From Candidatus Pelagibacterales bacterium (lineage in GTDB: Bacteria; Pseudomonadota; Alphaproteobacteria; Pelagibacterales; AG-422-B15), in assembly GCA_016777745.1 (NCBI GenBank), contig JADHQX010000066.1:1-7054 (forward strand): DNA of 7,054 bases, written 5' to 3'. The notes below the pieces were generated by a model. The model worked only from the letters and a program-made list of their open reading frames with translations, searched no databases and was not told the DNA's origin. Positions 1 through 5,810 of this stretch are shown here, piece by piece. The position numbers were made by a program, and so were the translations under genes. Within the stretch, counting starts at the first letter, position 1; each line of letters begins with the position of its first letter.

Positions 1-150
1 AGGACTGCTCCTTACAAAAATAATACAGTTGCATTATTCCTTAATAAACGTTATGCTATACATTCAGTTGAACCGAGATACGGAAAGCAATTTCCAAGAT
101 GGAGCGTCAACATAATAGGTAGATATACCGGTGCAAAAATGGGGAAATAA
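1..150 (+). CDS. 2OG-Fe(II) oxygenase-like protein, C-terminal fragment (5' end outside window)
   Basis: Frame 1 is open from the first base to the TAA at 148-150 and gives the last 49 residues of a protein. The segment carries a pattern typical of the double-stranded beta-helix core of 2-oxoglutarate/Fe(II)-dependent oxygenases of the prolyl-4-hydroxylase-like group: a hydrophobic strand reading VALFLN (visible residues 10-15), then AIHSV with His21 as the probable second metal-binding His, then FPRWSVNI with Arg33 placed twelve residues later as the probable 2-oxoglutarate carboxylate ligand. This order and spacing match the family; the HxD part of the iron triad lies upstream and cannot be seen. 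The stop directly abuts the ATG of the amidotransferase gene, so the two are probably co-transcribed. Such oxygenases hydroxylate proteins, sugars or small molecules; the substrate here is unknown. Assignment rests on a short tail and is moderate. Confidence 0.62.
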   Translation, partial: RTAPYKNNTVALFLNKRYAIHSVEPRYGKQFPRWSVNIIGRYTGAKMGK

Positions 151-1866
151 ATGTGTGGCATATACGGAATAACAGAACGTAATCCAGATTTTATAAACTC
201 TTATATAAGACAGTGTTCGCACAGGGGTCCAGACGGCAACAGCATTTGGTATGATGATGACATCAGTCTAGGACACAACTTACTAGCAATCACATCGGAA
301 CCTGCACAAGGTAAACAACCAGTTGAAACAAAGCATGGTGTATTAACTTACAACGGTGAAATATTCAACTATGCAGATCTAATAAAAGAAACAGATTGGA
401 TTCCGCAAACAACTTGTGATACAGAATACTTGTCACATGCACTTGGCACAATGCCATATGAAACAGTTAATGAAAAAATTGATTCAATGCATGCCTACGC
501 ATATTATCGTAAAGCAACAAAACACTTGATACTATCGCGAGATCATGTAGGAATAAAACCTTTATACTATGCTGAAATTCCACAAGGACTTGTGTTTGGA
601 TCAGAAATAAAAGGCATAATAGACAAAGTGCCAAATGGTAGATGTATAGATGATTTTGCCGCCGCCGCAATGAGTTACTCCGGAATAAATGCAACTCGTA
701 ACACATTGTTTAAAAATATTAAAAAAGTTATGCCGGGCGAAACACTGGTGTATGATGTTGCTAATAAAAGATTTATAGGTTCTAGTAAACAAATAATTGT
801 TCCAACATCTAAGTCAAAATTTAATGCTGAACAGTTTAGACACGAAGCACATGAAACAGTGAAAATGTGTACCTTAGGTATGCGAAAATTTGGTGTATTT
901 TTATCAGGCGGACTGGACTCTACATTAGTTGCATATGAACTAAAGAAAATATTAGGCGAAGTAGATTCATTCACAAACGAAATGGATCCTAATGTTAGAA
1001 TAGGCGAAGATCATAATGATGATGCCAATTGTGCAAAACGATTTGCTGAAGACTTTGGATTTCGACATCACCGAGTAAAAGTAACACCACAAACTATTAA
1101 AGATTGTTGGGAGAAGTCTATGCACACTATGGAACAACCAGTGTACAATATGAGTATTCCTATGTATTACGACACTAATAAATTTTTAAGCAATCAAGGT
1201 GTTGTGGTTACAATGGCAGGTGACATGGGCGACGAACTCCTAGGAGGATATCCTAAGTATTGGAAACTTAAAAATAATCCACCAAAAGATTTTAGAGACA
1301 TGATATGGAAATGGATGCACAGAATAAAACGTCCAGTACAACTTACAAGTAAAGTTGATCCTAGAGATATTCATGAAGAATTATGCAAGACAATACCTGA
1401 ACAATTATGGAATCCTGCAGATCCTGTAAATTCATACATGGCTGTGGATTGTGTTACACAAGTGCCGGAAGAGTTCTTTTCACGCAATGACAAATTTGGA
1501 ATGCAGTTCGGCATGGAAGGCAGATTTCCATTGGCAACAAAACGTTTTATGAAATACTGTATGGATATGCATTCAGATCATAAAATAGGTAAAAATAAAT
1601 CTGATACAAAATTACCTACAAAAATTGCGTATCGCGGACATATGCCTGATTACATTATTGATAAGATGAAAACAGGTTGGACTGTGCCTTTGGTATATTG
1701 GTTGGCCGATATGCCTGACCTACAAAAATTTGCTATGACGTATATGGACAAAAATGATTGTCTAAAAAATGAGATATCAATGGAAAATTGGGAACAAAAA
1801 AAGACTCGTGTTATTGCATGGATGATGCGATCATGGGCACAAGTTTATGATGTGCAAAATTCGTAA
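151..1866 (+). CDS. asnB: Glutamine-hydrolysing asparagine synthase-like amidotransferase (AsnB family)
   Basis: A complete 571-residue, two-domain class II amidotransferase. The N-terminal glutaminase domain starts MCGIYGI, so Cys2 becomes the nucleophile after Met removal; this fixes the start. HRGPDG (24-29), YNGEIFNY (67-74), DTE (90-92), RDHVGIKPLYY (130-140) and FGSEIK (149-154) are the usual glutamine-site and ammonia-tunnel motifs. The synthase domain has the PP-loop SGGLDS (252-257), GDMGDELLGGY (357-367), FGMEGRFPL (453-461) and KTGWTVPLVYWL (507-518), so both half-reactions (glutamine hydrolysis; ATP-dependent adenylation of a carboxylate) look intact. Length is ordinary for AsnB. 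GGGG at 141-144 may act as a weak ribosome site, and the ATG abuts the upstream stop. Family members make asparagine, but copies in glycan clusters amidate uronic acids in surface polysaccharides; the neighbours here favour that second role, by inference. The last 22 bp overlap the convergent gene on the minus strand. Confidence 0.93.
   Translation: MCGIYGITERNPDFINSYIRQCSHRGPDGNSIWYDDDISLGHNLLAITSEPAQGKQPVETKHGVLTYNGEIFNYADLIKETDWIPQTTCDTEYLSHALGTMPYETVNEKIDSMHAYAYYRKATKHLILSRDHVGIKPLYYAEIPQGLVFGSEIKGIIDKVPNGRCIDDFAAAAMSYSGINATRNTLFKNIKKVMPGETLVYDVANKRFIGSSKQIIVPTSKSKFNAEQFRHEAHETVKMCTLGMRKFGVFLSGGLDSTLVAYELKKILGEVDSFTNEMDPNVRIGEDHNDDANCAKRFAEDFGFRHHRVKVTPQTIKDCWEKSMHTMEQPVYNMSIPMYYDTNKFLSNQGVVVTMAGDMGDELLGGYPKYWKLKNNPPKDFRDMIWKWMHRIKRPVQLTSKVDPRDIHEELCKTIPEQLWNPADPVNSYMAVDCVTQVPEEFFSRNDKFGMQFGMEGRFPLATKRFMKYCMDMHSDHKIGKNKSDTKLPTKIAYRGHMPDYIIDKMKTGWTVPLVYWLADMPDLQKFAMTYMDKNDCLKNEISMENWEQKKTRVIAWMMRSWAQVYDVQNS
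1845..1866. other. Tail-to-tail coding overlap of amidotransferase gene and minus-strand operon
   Basis: The plus-strand amidotransferase gene ends with TAA at 1864-1866, while the minus-strand gene reads through the same DNA to its own TAA (plus-strand TTA at 1845-1847). The final codons of both genes are therefore antisense to each other for 22 bp. There is no intergenic space for a terminator, so transcripts from the two directions must overlap unless stopped inside coding sequence. Confidence 0.85.
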
Positions 1867-2645
1867 GCATATCCACTAGCCATTTCTTCTAATGTAAATT
1901 GACTGTACGCCAAATGCCATAACCATGGTTCTCTATCAGCATAACGTGGAGTTTCTATCTTGGATAGATCATGTTCGGCAACTTGGTACGCAGAACATTC
2001 TTTACCGCAAAAAACTGGTATACCTTCACACACTGCATCGATGGCCACTGATGAATTAAATGTTACAACAGCCCATGCATCGGCCAGGTCTTCTGCAAGT
2101 GGTTTTTGGTCTTTGTTTTTGTTAAATCCACTCAATGTAGTAATACCATTTTTCTCTGATACTTGCGGATTCATAGGCTTGTCTCTGACTACTATTTCAC
2201 GGTCTGTGTGTTGTTTTAAGGTCTTAATTGATGTCTCTAACCAATCATGACTATCAAAGTACCACTCGACTGCACCGGTGGGCGGACAGACTACTATTTT
2301 GCTTCCTGTGGTACGCCATGGTTTTAATGTGCGGAAGAAATTCTTTTCATAACGATCCTTAGGAAAGTCCTTTAGATCACTGTTCACATGTGCATTTTTG
2401 GTAACTCTATACCAAGCAGGAACTTTGTCGTGGCCTGCCTTAAAGTATGCGTGGTCGGCAAAATAATAAGAGTTGGCACGTTTCATCATGTCGCCGGATC
2501 CACGCAAAATACCAAAGAAGAAATAATCATCATTTGGCATATTCTGGTTATTGGATATAGGATTGATTATGTTTCCACTAGTGCCTTTTGCCCATGCTTC
2601 AACAATTTTCTCTGTACGTCTACGCATTGTCTTAACACATCTCAT
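1845..2645 (-). CDS. Capsule-type GT-B-like transferase, paralog P1
   Basis: A 266-residue protein, last gene of the minus-strand operon. The ATG at 2645 overlaps the preceding gene's TGA as ATGA (2642-2645), which decides the start; an internal ATG at residue 7 is possible. Landmarks: a central YFADHAYF segment with Asp64 (61-68), WYRVTKN (78-84), the strand KIVVCPPT (116-123), R-D-K-P (154-157), and AVVTFNSSVAIDAVCEGIPVF (192-212), followed by a tail with DREPWLWHLAYSQFTLEEM (237-255). The NSS block preceding an Ala-(x)-Asp-Ala-x-x-x-Gly-x-Pro stretch resembles the nucleotide-binding half of KpsC/KpsS-like capsule transferases and related CMP-sugar enzymes. P2 (3190-3960) and P3 (4787-5761) share the same landmarks in the same order, so these are clearly one family. 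In P1 the usual HP motif reads KP. No signal peptide or membrane segment is seen, so it is probably cytoplasmic. Donor and acceptor are unknown; the enzymatic call is inference. Confidence 0.6.
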   Translation of the reverse strand: MRCVKTMRRRTEKIVEAWAKGTSGNIINPISNNQNMPNDDYFFFGILRGSGDMMKRANSYYFADHAYFKAGHDKVPAWYRVTKNAHVNSDLKDFPKDRYEKNFFRTLKPWRTTGSKIVVCPPTGAVEWYFDSHDWLETSIKTLKQHTDREIVVRDKPMNPQVSEKNGITTLSGFNKNKDQKPLAEDLADAWAVVTFNSSVAIDAVCEGIPVFCGKECSAYQVAEHDLSKIETPRYADREPWLWHLAYSQFTLEEMASGYAYEFCTS

Positions 2646-3193
2646 GATTTTACCATTATAAAGTCATGCAACATATTACCTAAATGCATTTCGTGTACAA
2701 TTTTATATCCCCATTGTTTTAACAATTCACTTGCAGAAAAATCATCTTTGTTTTGTTCTATGATTATCACAGGAGTAAATTTTTTAATTGTTTGTTCAGC
2801 GCCTTGAATACATTTATATTCATGTCCTTCAACATCTAACTTAATAAAATCTACTGATTCAAAGTTGTATGAATCTATAGTTCTTGTAGGAACTTTTAAG
2901 TCACCACGGCCTTTTATCCTTCCTACTTTATGCGAGGTAGTGTACTCAAACCCATTATGGTCACTTATGCCTACTTGATAATACATGAATTTCTTTTTGT
3001 TGATGCATCTTTCGAAATATGCTTTTCTTTTATCTCTAAATTCAAAGCTGTGGACAGCACTAAAGTCATTCAAATAGTATGCAAATTCTCCTGCTCTTGC
3101 ACCTATATCAAGGGCAGTTTTGAATTGTTTTATGTAAGATTTGCAATTGGCAAAACTATTACACCAGTCAGATTCTTTAGGATACATTTTCAT
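2642..3193 (-). CDS. FkbM-family SAM-dependent methyltransferase
   Basis: A 183-residue protein with a Rossmann-type methyltransferase core. ALDIGARAGEF (27-37) is the glycine-rich SAM motif I (Asp29, Gly31, Gly35); HSFEF (48-52) ends at the acidic strand-2 region; VPTRTIDSY (101-109) and VDFIKLDVEGHEY (114-126) are the characteristic FkbM signature, with IKLDVEG especially diagnostic; PVIIIEQN (141-148) is the next strand. It is short for the family but all core motifs are present, so it appears functional. FkbM enzymes O-methylate sugars or polyketides, and this group is common in polysaccharide clusters, so methylation of a sugar hydroxyl is the likely role. Both ends overlap neighbours by ATGA (3190-3193 with P2, 2642-2645 with P1), implying coupled translation between two paralogous transferases. 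A second in-frame ATG lies two codons downstream; the first is preferred because of the overlap. Confidence 0.85.
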   Translation of the reverse strand: MKMYPKESDWCNSFANCKSYIKQFKTALDIGARAGEFAYYLNDFSAVHSFEFRDKRKAYFERCINKKKFMYYQVGISDHNGFEYTTSHKVGRIKGRGDLKVPTRTIDSYNFESVDFIKLDVEGHEYKCIQGAEQTIKKFTPVIIIEQNKDDFSASELLKQWGYKIVHEMHLGNMLHDFIMVKS

Positions 3194-3960
3194 AAGTTGT
3201 ACATCTGTTTAAACATTGATTCAAACATTCCTGATTCAATTTCTTTTTGAGTGTATTGATGCCAACTGAGAGTAGACAACCAATCTTTTCGATCCTGACT
3301 AAAAATAGGATCCCCAAAATTTTCTATTGTTTGTGCAACTGGCGTCGCCGCACATCTAGGATGACAATAAACTGGAATGCCTTCTATAACAGCATCGATA
3401 GCAACCATTGAACATGAAGTTACTACACAAGTGGCATTCTTAAGATCTTCATGCAATGGTATGTCAGCATAAGCAGGACCACTCTTGCCATTTTTACGTG
3501 GCTTGTGTCTTATTTTAATTGGCATGTCTGTTTTTGTTTTTAAAAAAGCAACAGTTTCTTGTTCCCAATTTCTTTGTCCTATAAAAGAGTTTATGGTTAC
3601 AGATGATGGTGCTAACAAAATATATTCACCTTTGTCTCGCCAATCTTTTAATTGGATATGTTGTATTCTTTCATCAGATACATCAGACAAAATCTTAGTA
3701 ATGTGTATGTCGCTGTGTATAATTCTCCATGAATAATTGTCATGCGGTGCACGTGGATCCCAACGATTCCAATAAGGCATATCACAAAACAACCATGGCT
3801 GTTTGTTATTTTTTAGATTTAAACAACGATCATAGTTGCCTACACCTAATCCCCACATAGTAGGAATCCCTTCAGAATCCATGTATTTTTGTAATGGTCT
3901 TAGAGTGTACCATGCTTTCGAATCAACACCATGCTGGTTGTTGATGACATTCAGTTTCAT
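3190..3960 (-). CDS. Capsule-type GT-B-like transferase, paralog P2
   Basis: A 256-residue protein. I start it at the ATG at 3960, where ATGA overlaps the stop of the upstream gene; a longer reading from a TTG at 3975 adds five residues and has no support. The first ~40 residues (MKLNVINNQHG...WGLGVGN) look like a first alpha/beta unit. WLFCDMPYW (56-64, Asp60), YSWRIIHSDIHIT (76-88), DWRDKGEYILLAPSS (106-120), R-H-K-P (151-154), CVVTSCSMVAIDAVIEGIPVY (178-198) and DRKDWLSTLSWHQYTQKEI (223-241) correspond in order to the landmarks of P1 and P3. The NST/NSS triplet of the sister proteins reads SCS here, and the HP motif reads KP. No signal peptide or membrane span is visible. A cytoplasmic sugar transferase for a surface glycan is the best guess; a regulatory or catalytically inactive partner is also possible given the motif changes. 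It lies between the GT-A gene and the methyltransferase, in the same transcript. Confidence 0.6.
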   Translation of the reverse strand: MKLNVINNQHGVDSKAWYTLRPLQKYMDSEGIPTMWGLGVGNYDRCLNLKNNKQPWLFCDMPYWNRWDPRAPHDNYSWRIIHSDIHITKILSDVSDERIQHIQLKDWRDKGEYILLAPSSVTINSFIGQRNWEQETVAFLKTKTDMPIKIRHKPRKNGKSGPAYADIPLHEDLKNATCVVTSCSMVAIDAVIEGIPVYCHPRCAATPVAQTIENFGDPIFSQDRKDWLSTLSWHQYTQKEIESGMFESMFKQMYNL

Positions 3961-4760
3961 TTTAACTTTTTCCAATAATCACTATCATGATGATAATAGA
4001 TATCTGATGATTTCGAATGTCCATCTTTTTTACGTTTGCCTTTGAGATGATCCATGTATCTGCCCAATGGTGAATTAATGAACACATGAACTCCAGGTCT
4101 GTGTGGATGTCCTTCTGATAAATTTGTTGTTTTCATTCCGTTGGCAGTATGTTTCTTGACCAACTGCCAAAACAGATATGAATCATGATATTCTATTTCT
4201 TTTAGCAAACTGTCTGTGTTGTACAGGTCTTGCCAATCCTGCATGAAAATTGTATTGTATTCTGATTTAGTATTGTACACCACAAATCCGCACTCTGGAT
4301 AAATTTTTTCTCTACCTAGGTAAGCACAGTAGTTGTCTTGGGGTAACAGGCTCTCAATAAATTTAAATGGTACAGCTGAGTGGGTAACAACGTCTGCATC
4401 CAACCAGATAATTAAATCTGTTGTGCTATTGAGAGCCGCATGTGATACACAATATGATTTATGAGCAAACTTCACCGCGTCCCACAAATATGATTTCTTT
4501 TTACCATCTGGCCGCAAACCATGTGCATGTGGATTGTCTTTGTGACGTTGTTTGAATGCAACTAAATCTGGGCAAACTTCGTTCAAAATTACCCATTCTA
4601 TGTTCACAGAATTTGGGTATTCTCGTGGTAATGAATCACAATAAATTTTTAATTTAATATCAATAGGCCAATGCTGTACGAATGTGTCAACAAATCGTTT
4701 TCCGTACTCTTTCCAACCGTTGTCAGAAAATGTTGTAATTACCGTGATTGAACGTGCCAT
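3957..4760 (-). CDS. Putative GT-A-type glycosyltransferase with DAD motif
   Basis: A 267-residue protein, first gene of the minus-strand operon. The N-terminus SITVITTFSDNGW (4-16) is a first Rossmann-like strand and loop, and TDLIIWLDADVVTH (114-127) is a textbook GT-A segment: a hydrophobic strand ending in the metal- and nucleotide-sugar-binding D-x-D, here Asp121-Ala122-Asp123. YPECGFVVYN (154-163) is the strand after it, as in glycosyltransferases that place an acceptor-site Gly-Phe there, and YHDSYLFWQL (191-200) supplies an acidic helix that could carry the catalytic base. The basic stretch near PLGRYMDHLKGKRKK (231-245) ends the domain. No membrane span is seen. It probably transfers a sugar from a nucleotide donor onto a glycan; donor and product cannot be read from sequence. 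The ATG at 4760 is 26 bp from the divergent gene, without a Shine-Dalgarno sequence. Its stop overlaps the P2 start by ATGA. Confidence 0.72.
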   Translation of the reverse strand: MARSITVITTFSDNGWKEYGKRFVDTFVQHWPIDIKLKIYCDSLPREYPNSVNIEWVILNEVCPDLVAFKQRHKDNPHAHGLRPDGKKKSYLWDAVKFAHKSYCVSHAALNSTTDLIIWLDADVVTHSAVPFKFIESLLPQDNYCAYLGREKIYPECGFVVYNTKSEYNTIFMQDWQDLYNTDSLLKEIEYHDSYLFWQLVKKHTANGMKTTNLSEGHPHRPGVHVFINSPLGRYMDHLKGKRKKDGHSKSSDIYYHHDSDYWKKLK

Positions 4761-4768
4761 ATGTACGA

Positions 4769-4780
4769 GTATTTAAATAC
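4769..4780. promoter_or_regulatory. Perfect 12-bp palindrome in a divergent, near-leaderless promoter region
   Basis: GTATTTAAATAC is its own reverse complement and fills the centre of the 26-bp gap between the start codons of the minus-strand operon (4760) and the plus-strand P3 gene (4787). Read in either direction it contains TAAATA, a plausible sigma70 -10 element (4774-4779 on plus; 4775-4770 on minus). The distance from this element to the ATG is 7 nt on the plus strand and 9 nt on the minus strand, so transcripts would begin at or within about three bases of the start codons. No convincing -35 box is present on either side at a 17-bp spacing, so promoter strength is uncertain. It could equally be an operator for a dimeric regulator. 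The palindrome is seen directly; the promoter role is inferred. Confidence 0.45.
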
Positions 4781-4786
4781 GCATAT

Positions 4787-5761
4787 ATGAAAGTAGAAAT
4801 TTTCCGAAACACTGTAAAACGCAGAGGCAAAGGTGCTTCATTTGAAATGATGAAAGCATGGCGAGAGGGCATTGCCGCTGTGGGAGACGAGCCTATTTGG
4901 ATTGAAGGTAATCCAGACAAAGAAAAATGGATGGGACCACCCAAAGAAAAAGTTGCTGTGCATTTTGGTTATGGGCCAGACAATGCAGGAGATTTCCTTA
5001 AAGGCAACAGACGCAAAATTAGACAACACATGGAACAGCATGGTGGAGTACCTATTGTGTTTGATGGCGGCCTATGGACATCGTTTGGTAATCGTGCCAG
5101 TGTGCCTGAACAGCATTATTTTAGGTGTGGATTGTGGTCACCGATGCGTAATGGCAATTTTCTTAACAAAAATTCACCAGGTGATAGATGGCAAAAAATT
5201 AAATCAACTTTTAACATAGATGAAAGACCATGGCGTAAAGAAGGCAAATATATTTTGTTGTGTACACAACCTAAAGACAATTGGTCCATGGCACAAAAAG
5301 ATCCTTATGTATGGGTTGATGAAGTTGTTGAACAACTCAAAGGTGTCACAGATAGACCATTAATGTTGCGACCACATCCTAATCATGCTGACAAGTGTGC
5401 AGAGGATATTCGCAAACGACATCCACAAATCAAAATAGCAGACATGACAAGAGGTGGCGGAATGTTTGAAGGTTACAGATGGACATTCTTAGAAGAATTA
5501 AACAATATACATTGTGTAGTCACACACAATTCAACTGCCGCAGTTGATGCCGCCACATACGGTGTGCCTGTGTTTCTAACTTCAGATTTGTGTCTTGCTT
5601 GGGATATAGGATCAAATGATTTGAAACAAATTGAAAATCCTGTTATGCCTGATCGTACACAATGGTTACATGATCTTGCATATGCTAACTGGACACTGCA
5701 AGAAGTAAAAGATGGTACAGTTTGGCGACATATGAAACCACAAGTAGAAAAATTAATTTAA
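4787..5761 (+). CDS. Capsule-type GT-B-like transferase, paralog P3
   Basis: A 324-residue protein read from the ATG at 4787. An in-frame TTG at 4748 would add 13 residues but would overlap the divergent gene, so it is rejected. It is the longest of the three P proteins and has a basic N-terminal extension (1-50) absent from P1 and P2. VAVHFGYGPDN (56-66) opens the domain; IVFDGGLW (90-97, Asp93) matches the FADHAYF/FCDMPYW block of the sisters. RPWRKEGKYILLC (147-159) precedes the C-terminal half, where R-P-H-P (195-198) keeps the HP motif, CVVTHNSTAAVDAATYGVPVF (243-263) gives the NST and Ala-Val-Asp-Ala blocks, and DRTQWLHDLAYANWTLQEV (289-307) is the shared tail. HP followed by a Ser/Thr pair is how capsule and CMP-sugar transferases of GT-B fold bind the nucleotide, so P3 is the paralog most likely to be catalytically competent. 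It is transcribed divergently from the operon encoding its relatives. Substrate unknown. Confidence 0.65.
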   Translation: MKVEIFRNTVKRRGKGASFEMMKAWREGIAAVGDEPIWIEGNPDKEKWMGPPKEKVAVHFGYGPDNAGDFLKGNRRKIRQHMEQHGGVPIVFDGGLWTSFGNRASVPEQHYFRCGLWSPMRNGNFLNKNSPGDRWQKIKSTFNIDERPWRKEGKYILLCTQPKDNWSMAQKDPYVWVDEVVEQLKGVTDRPLMLRPHPNHADKCAEDIRKRHPQIKIADMTRGGGMFEGYRWTFLEELNNIHCVVTHNSTAAVDAATYGVPVFLTSDLCLAWDIGSNDLKQIENPVMPDRTQWLHDLAYANWTLQEVKDGTVWRHMKPQVEKLI

Positions 5762-5773
5762 ATTTAAAAAAAC

Positions 5774-5785
5774 TCTTGGCCAAGA
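5774..5785. promoter_or_regulatory. 12-bp palindrome upstream of transporter gene, possible operator
   Basis: TCTTGGCCAAGA is a perfect inverted repeat with no loop and no following T-run on the plus strand, so it is not a good intrinsic terminator. It overlaps the putative -35 box of the downstream promoter (5776-5781), the position where a repressor or activator dimer would act on the transporter gene. The palindrome is seen; the operator role is inferred. Confidence 0.35.
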
Positions 5786-5804
5786 CTGTAAATTAATATA
5801 TAAT
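5776..5804 (+). promoter_or_regulatory. Putative sigma70 promoter of the SSS transporter gene, leaderless geometry
   Basis: TTGGCC (5776-5781, four of six matches to TTGACA) is followed after exactly 17 bp by a perfect TATAAT (5799-5804). Only 6 nt separate the -10 box from the ATG at 5811, so initiation at the usual distance would fall on or next to the A of the start codon. No Shine-Dalgarno sequence precedes the ATG (the bases are TTGCAAC), in agreement with a leaderless transcript. The promoter lies in the 49-bp gap after P3 and implies that the transporter is transcribed independently of the glycan genes. Confidence 0.55.
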
Positions 5805-5810
5805 TGCAAC

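Noticed and set aside
675..974. Open frames on the minus strand inside the amidotransferase gene (also 467-706 and 601-792)
   Set aside because: They are antisense to a gene with all family motifs intact, show no recognisable domain, and have low-complexity Cys/Phe-rich composition typical of shadow frames.
1960..2807. Plus-strand open frames at 1960-2250 and 2388-2807, opposite P1 and the methyltransferase
   Set aside because: They lie antisense to genes with clear motifs and ATGA overlaps, cross the gene boundary and show no domain.
3961..3975. TTG start at 3975 for P2
   Set aside because: The extra five residues duplicate the reading of the upstream gene's end in another frame; the ATG at 3960 with its 4-bp overlap fits the pattern of the other junctions.
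4769..4780. GTATTTAAATAC as an archaeal TATA box or a T4-type late promoter
   Set aside because: The gene content is bacterial, the distance to the ATGs is too short for an archaeal TATA box (about 25 bp upstream of the start site), and the sequence departs from the TATAAATA late consensus.
4748..4786. TTG start at 4748 for P3
   Set aside because: It would overlap the start of the divergent gene and lie upstream of the likely promoter; the ATG at 4787 is well placed.
5774..5785. Palindrome as an intrinsic terminator of the P3 gene
   Set aside because: It has no loop bases, only six pairs, and no T-run follows; the position over a -35 box fits an operator better.
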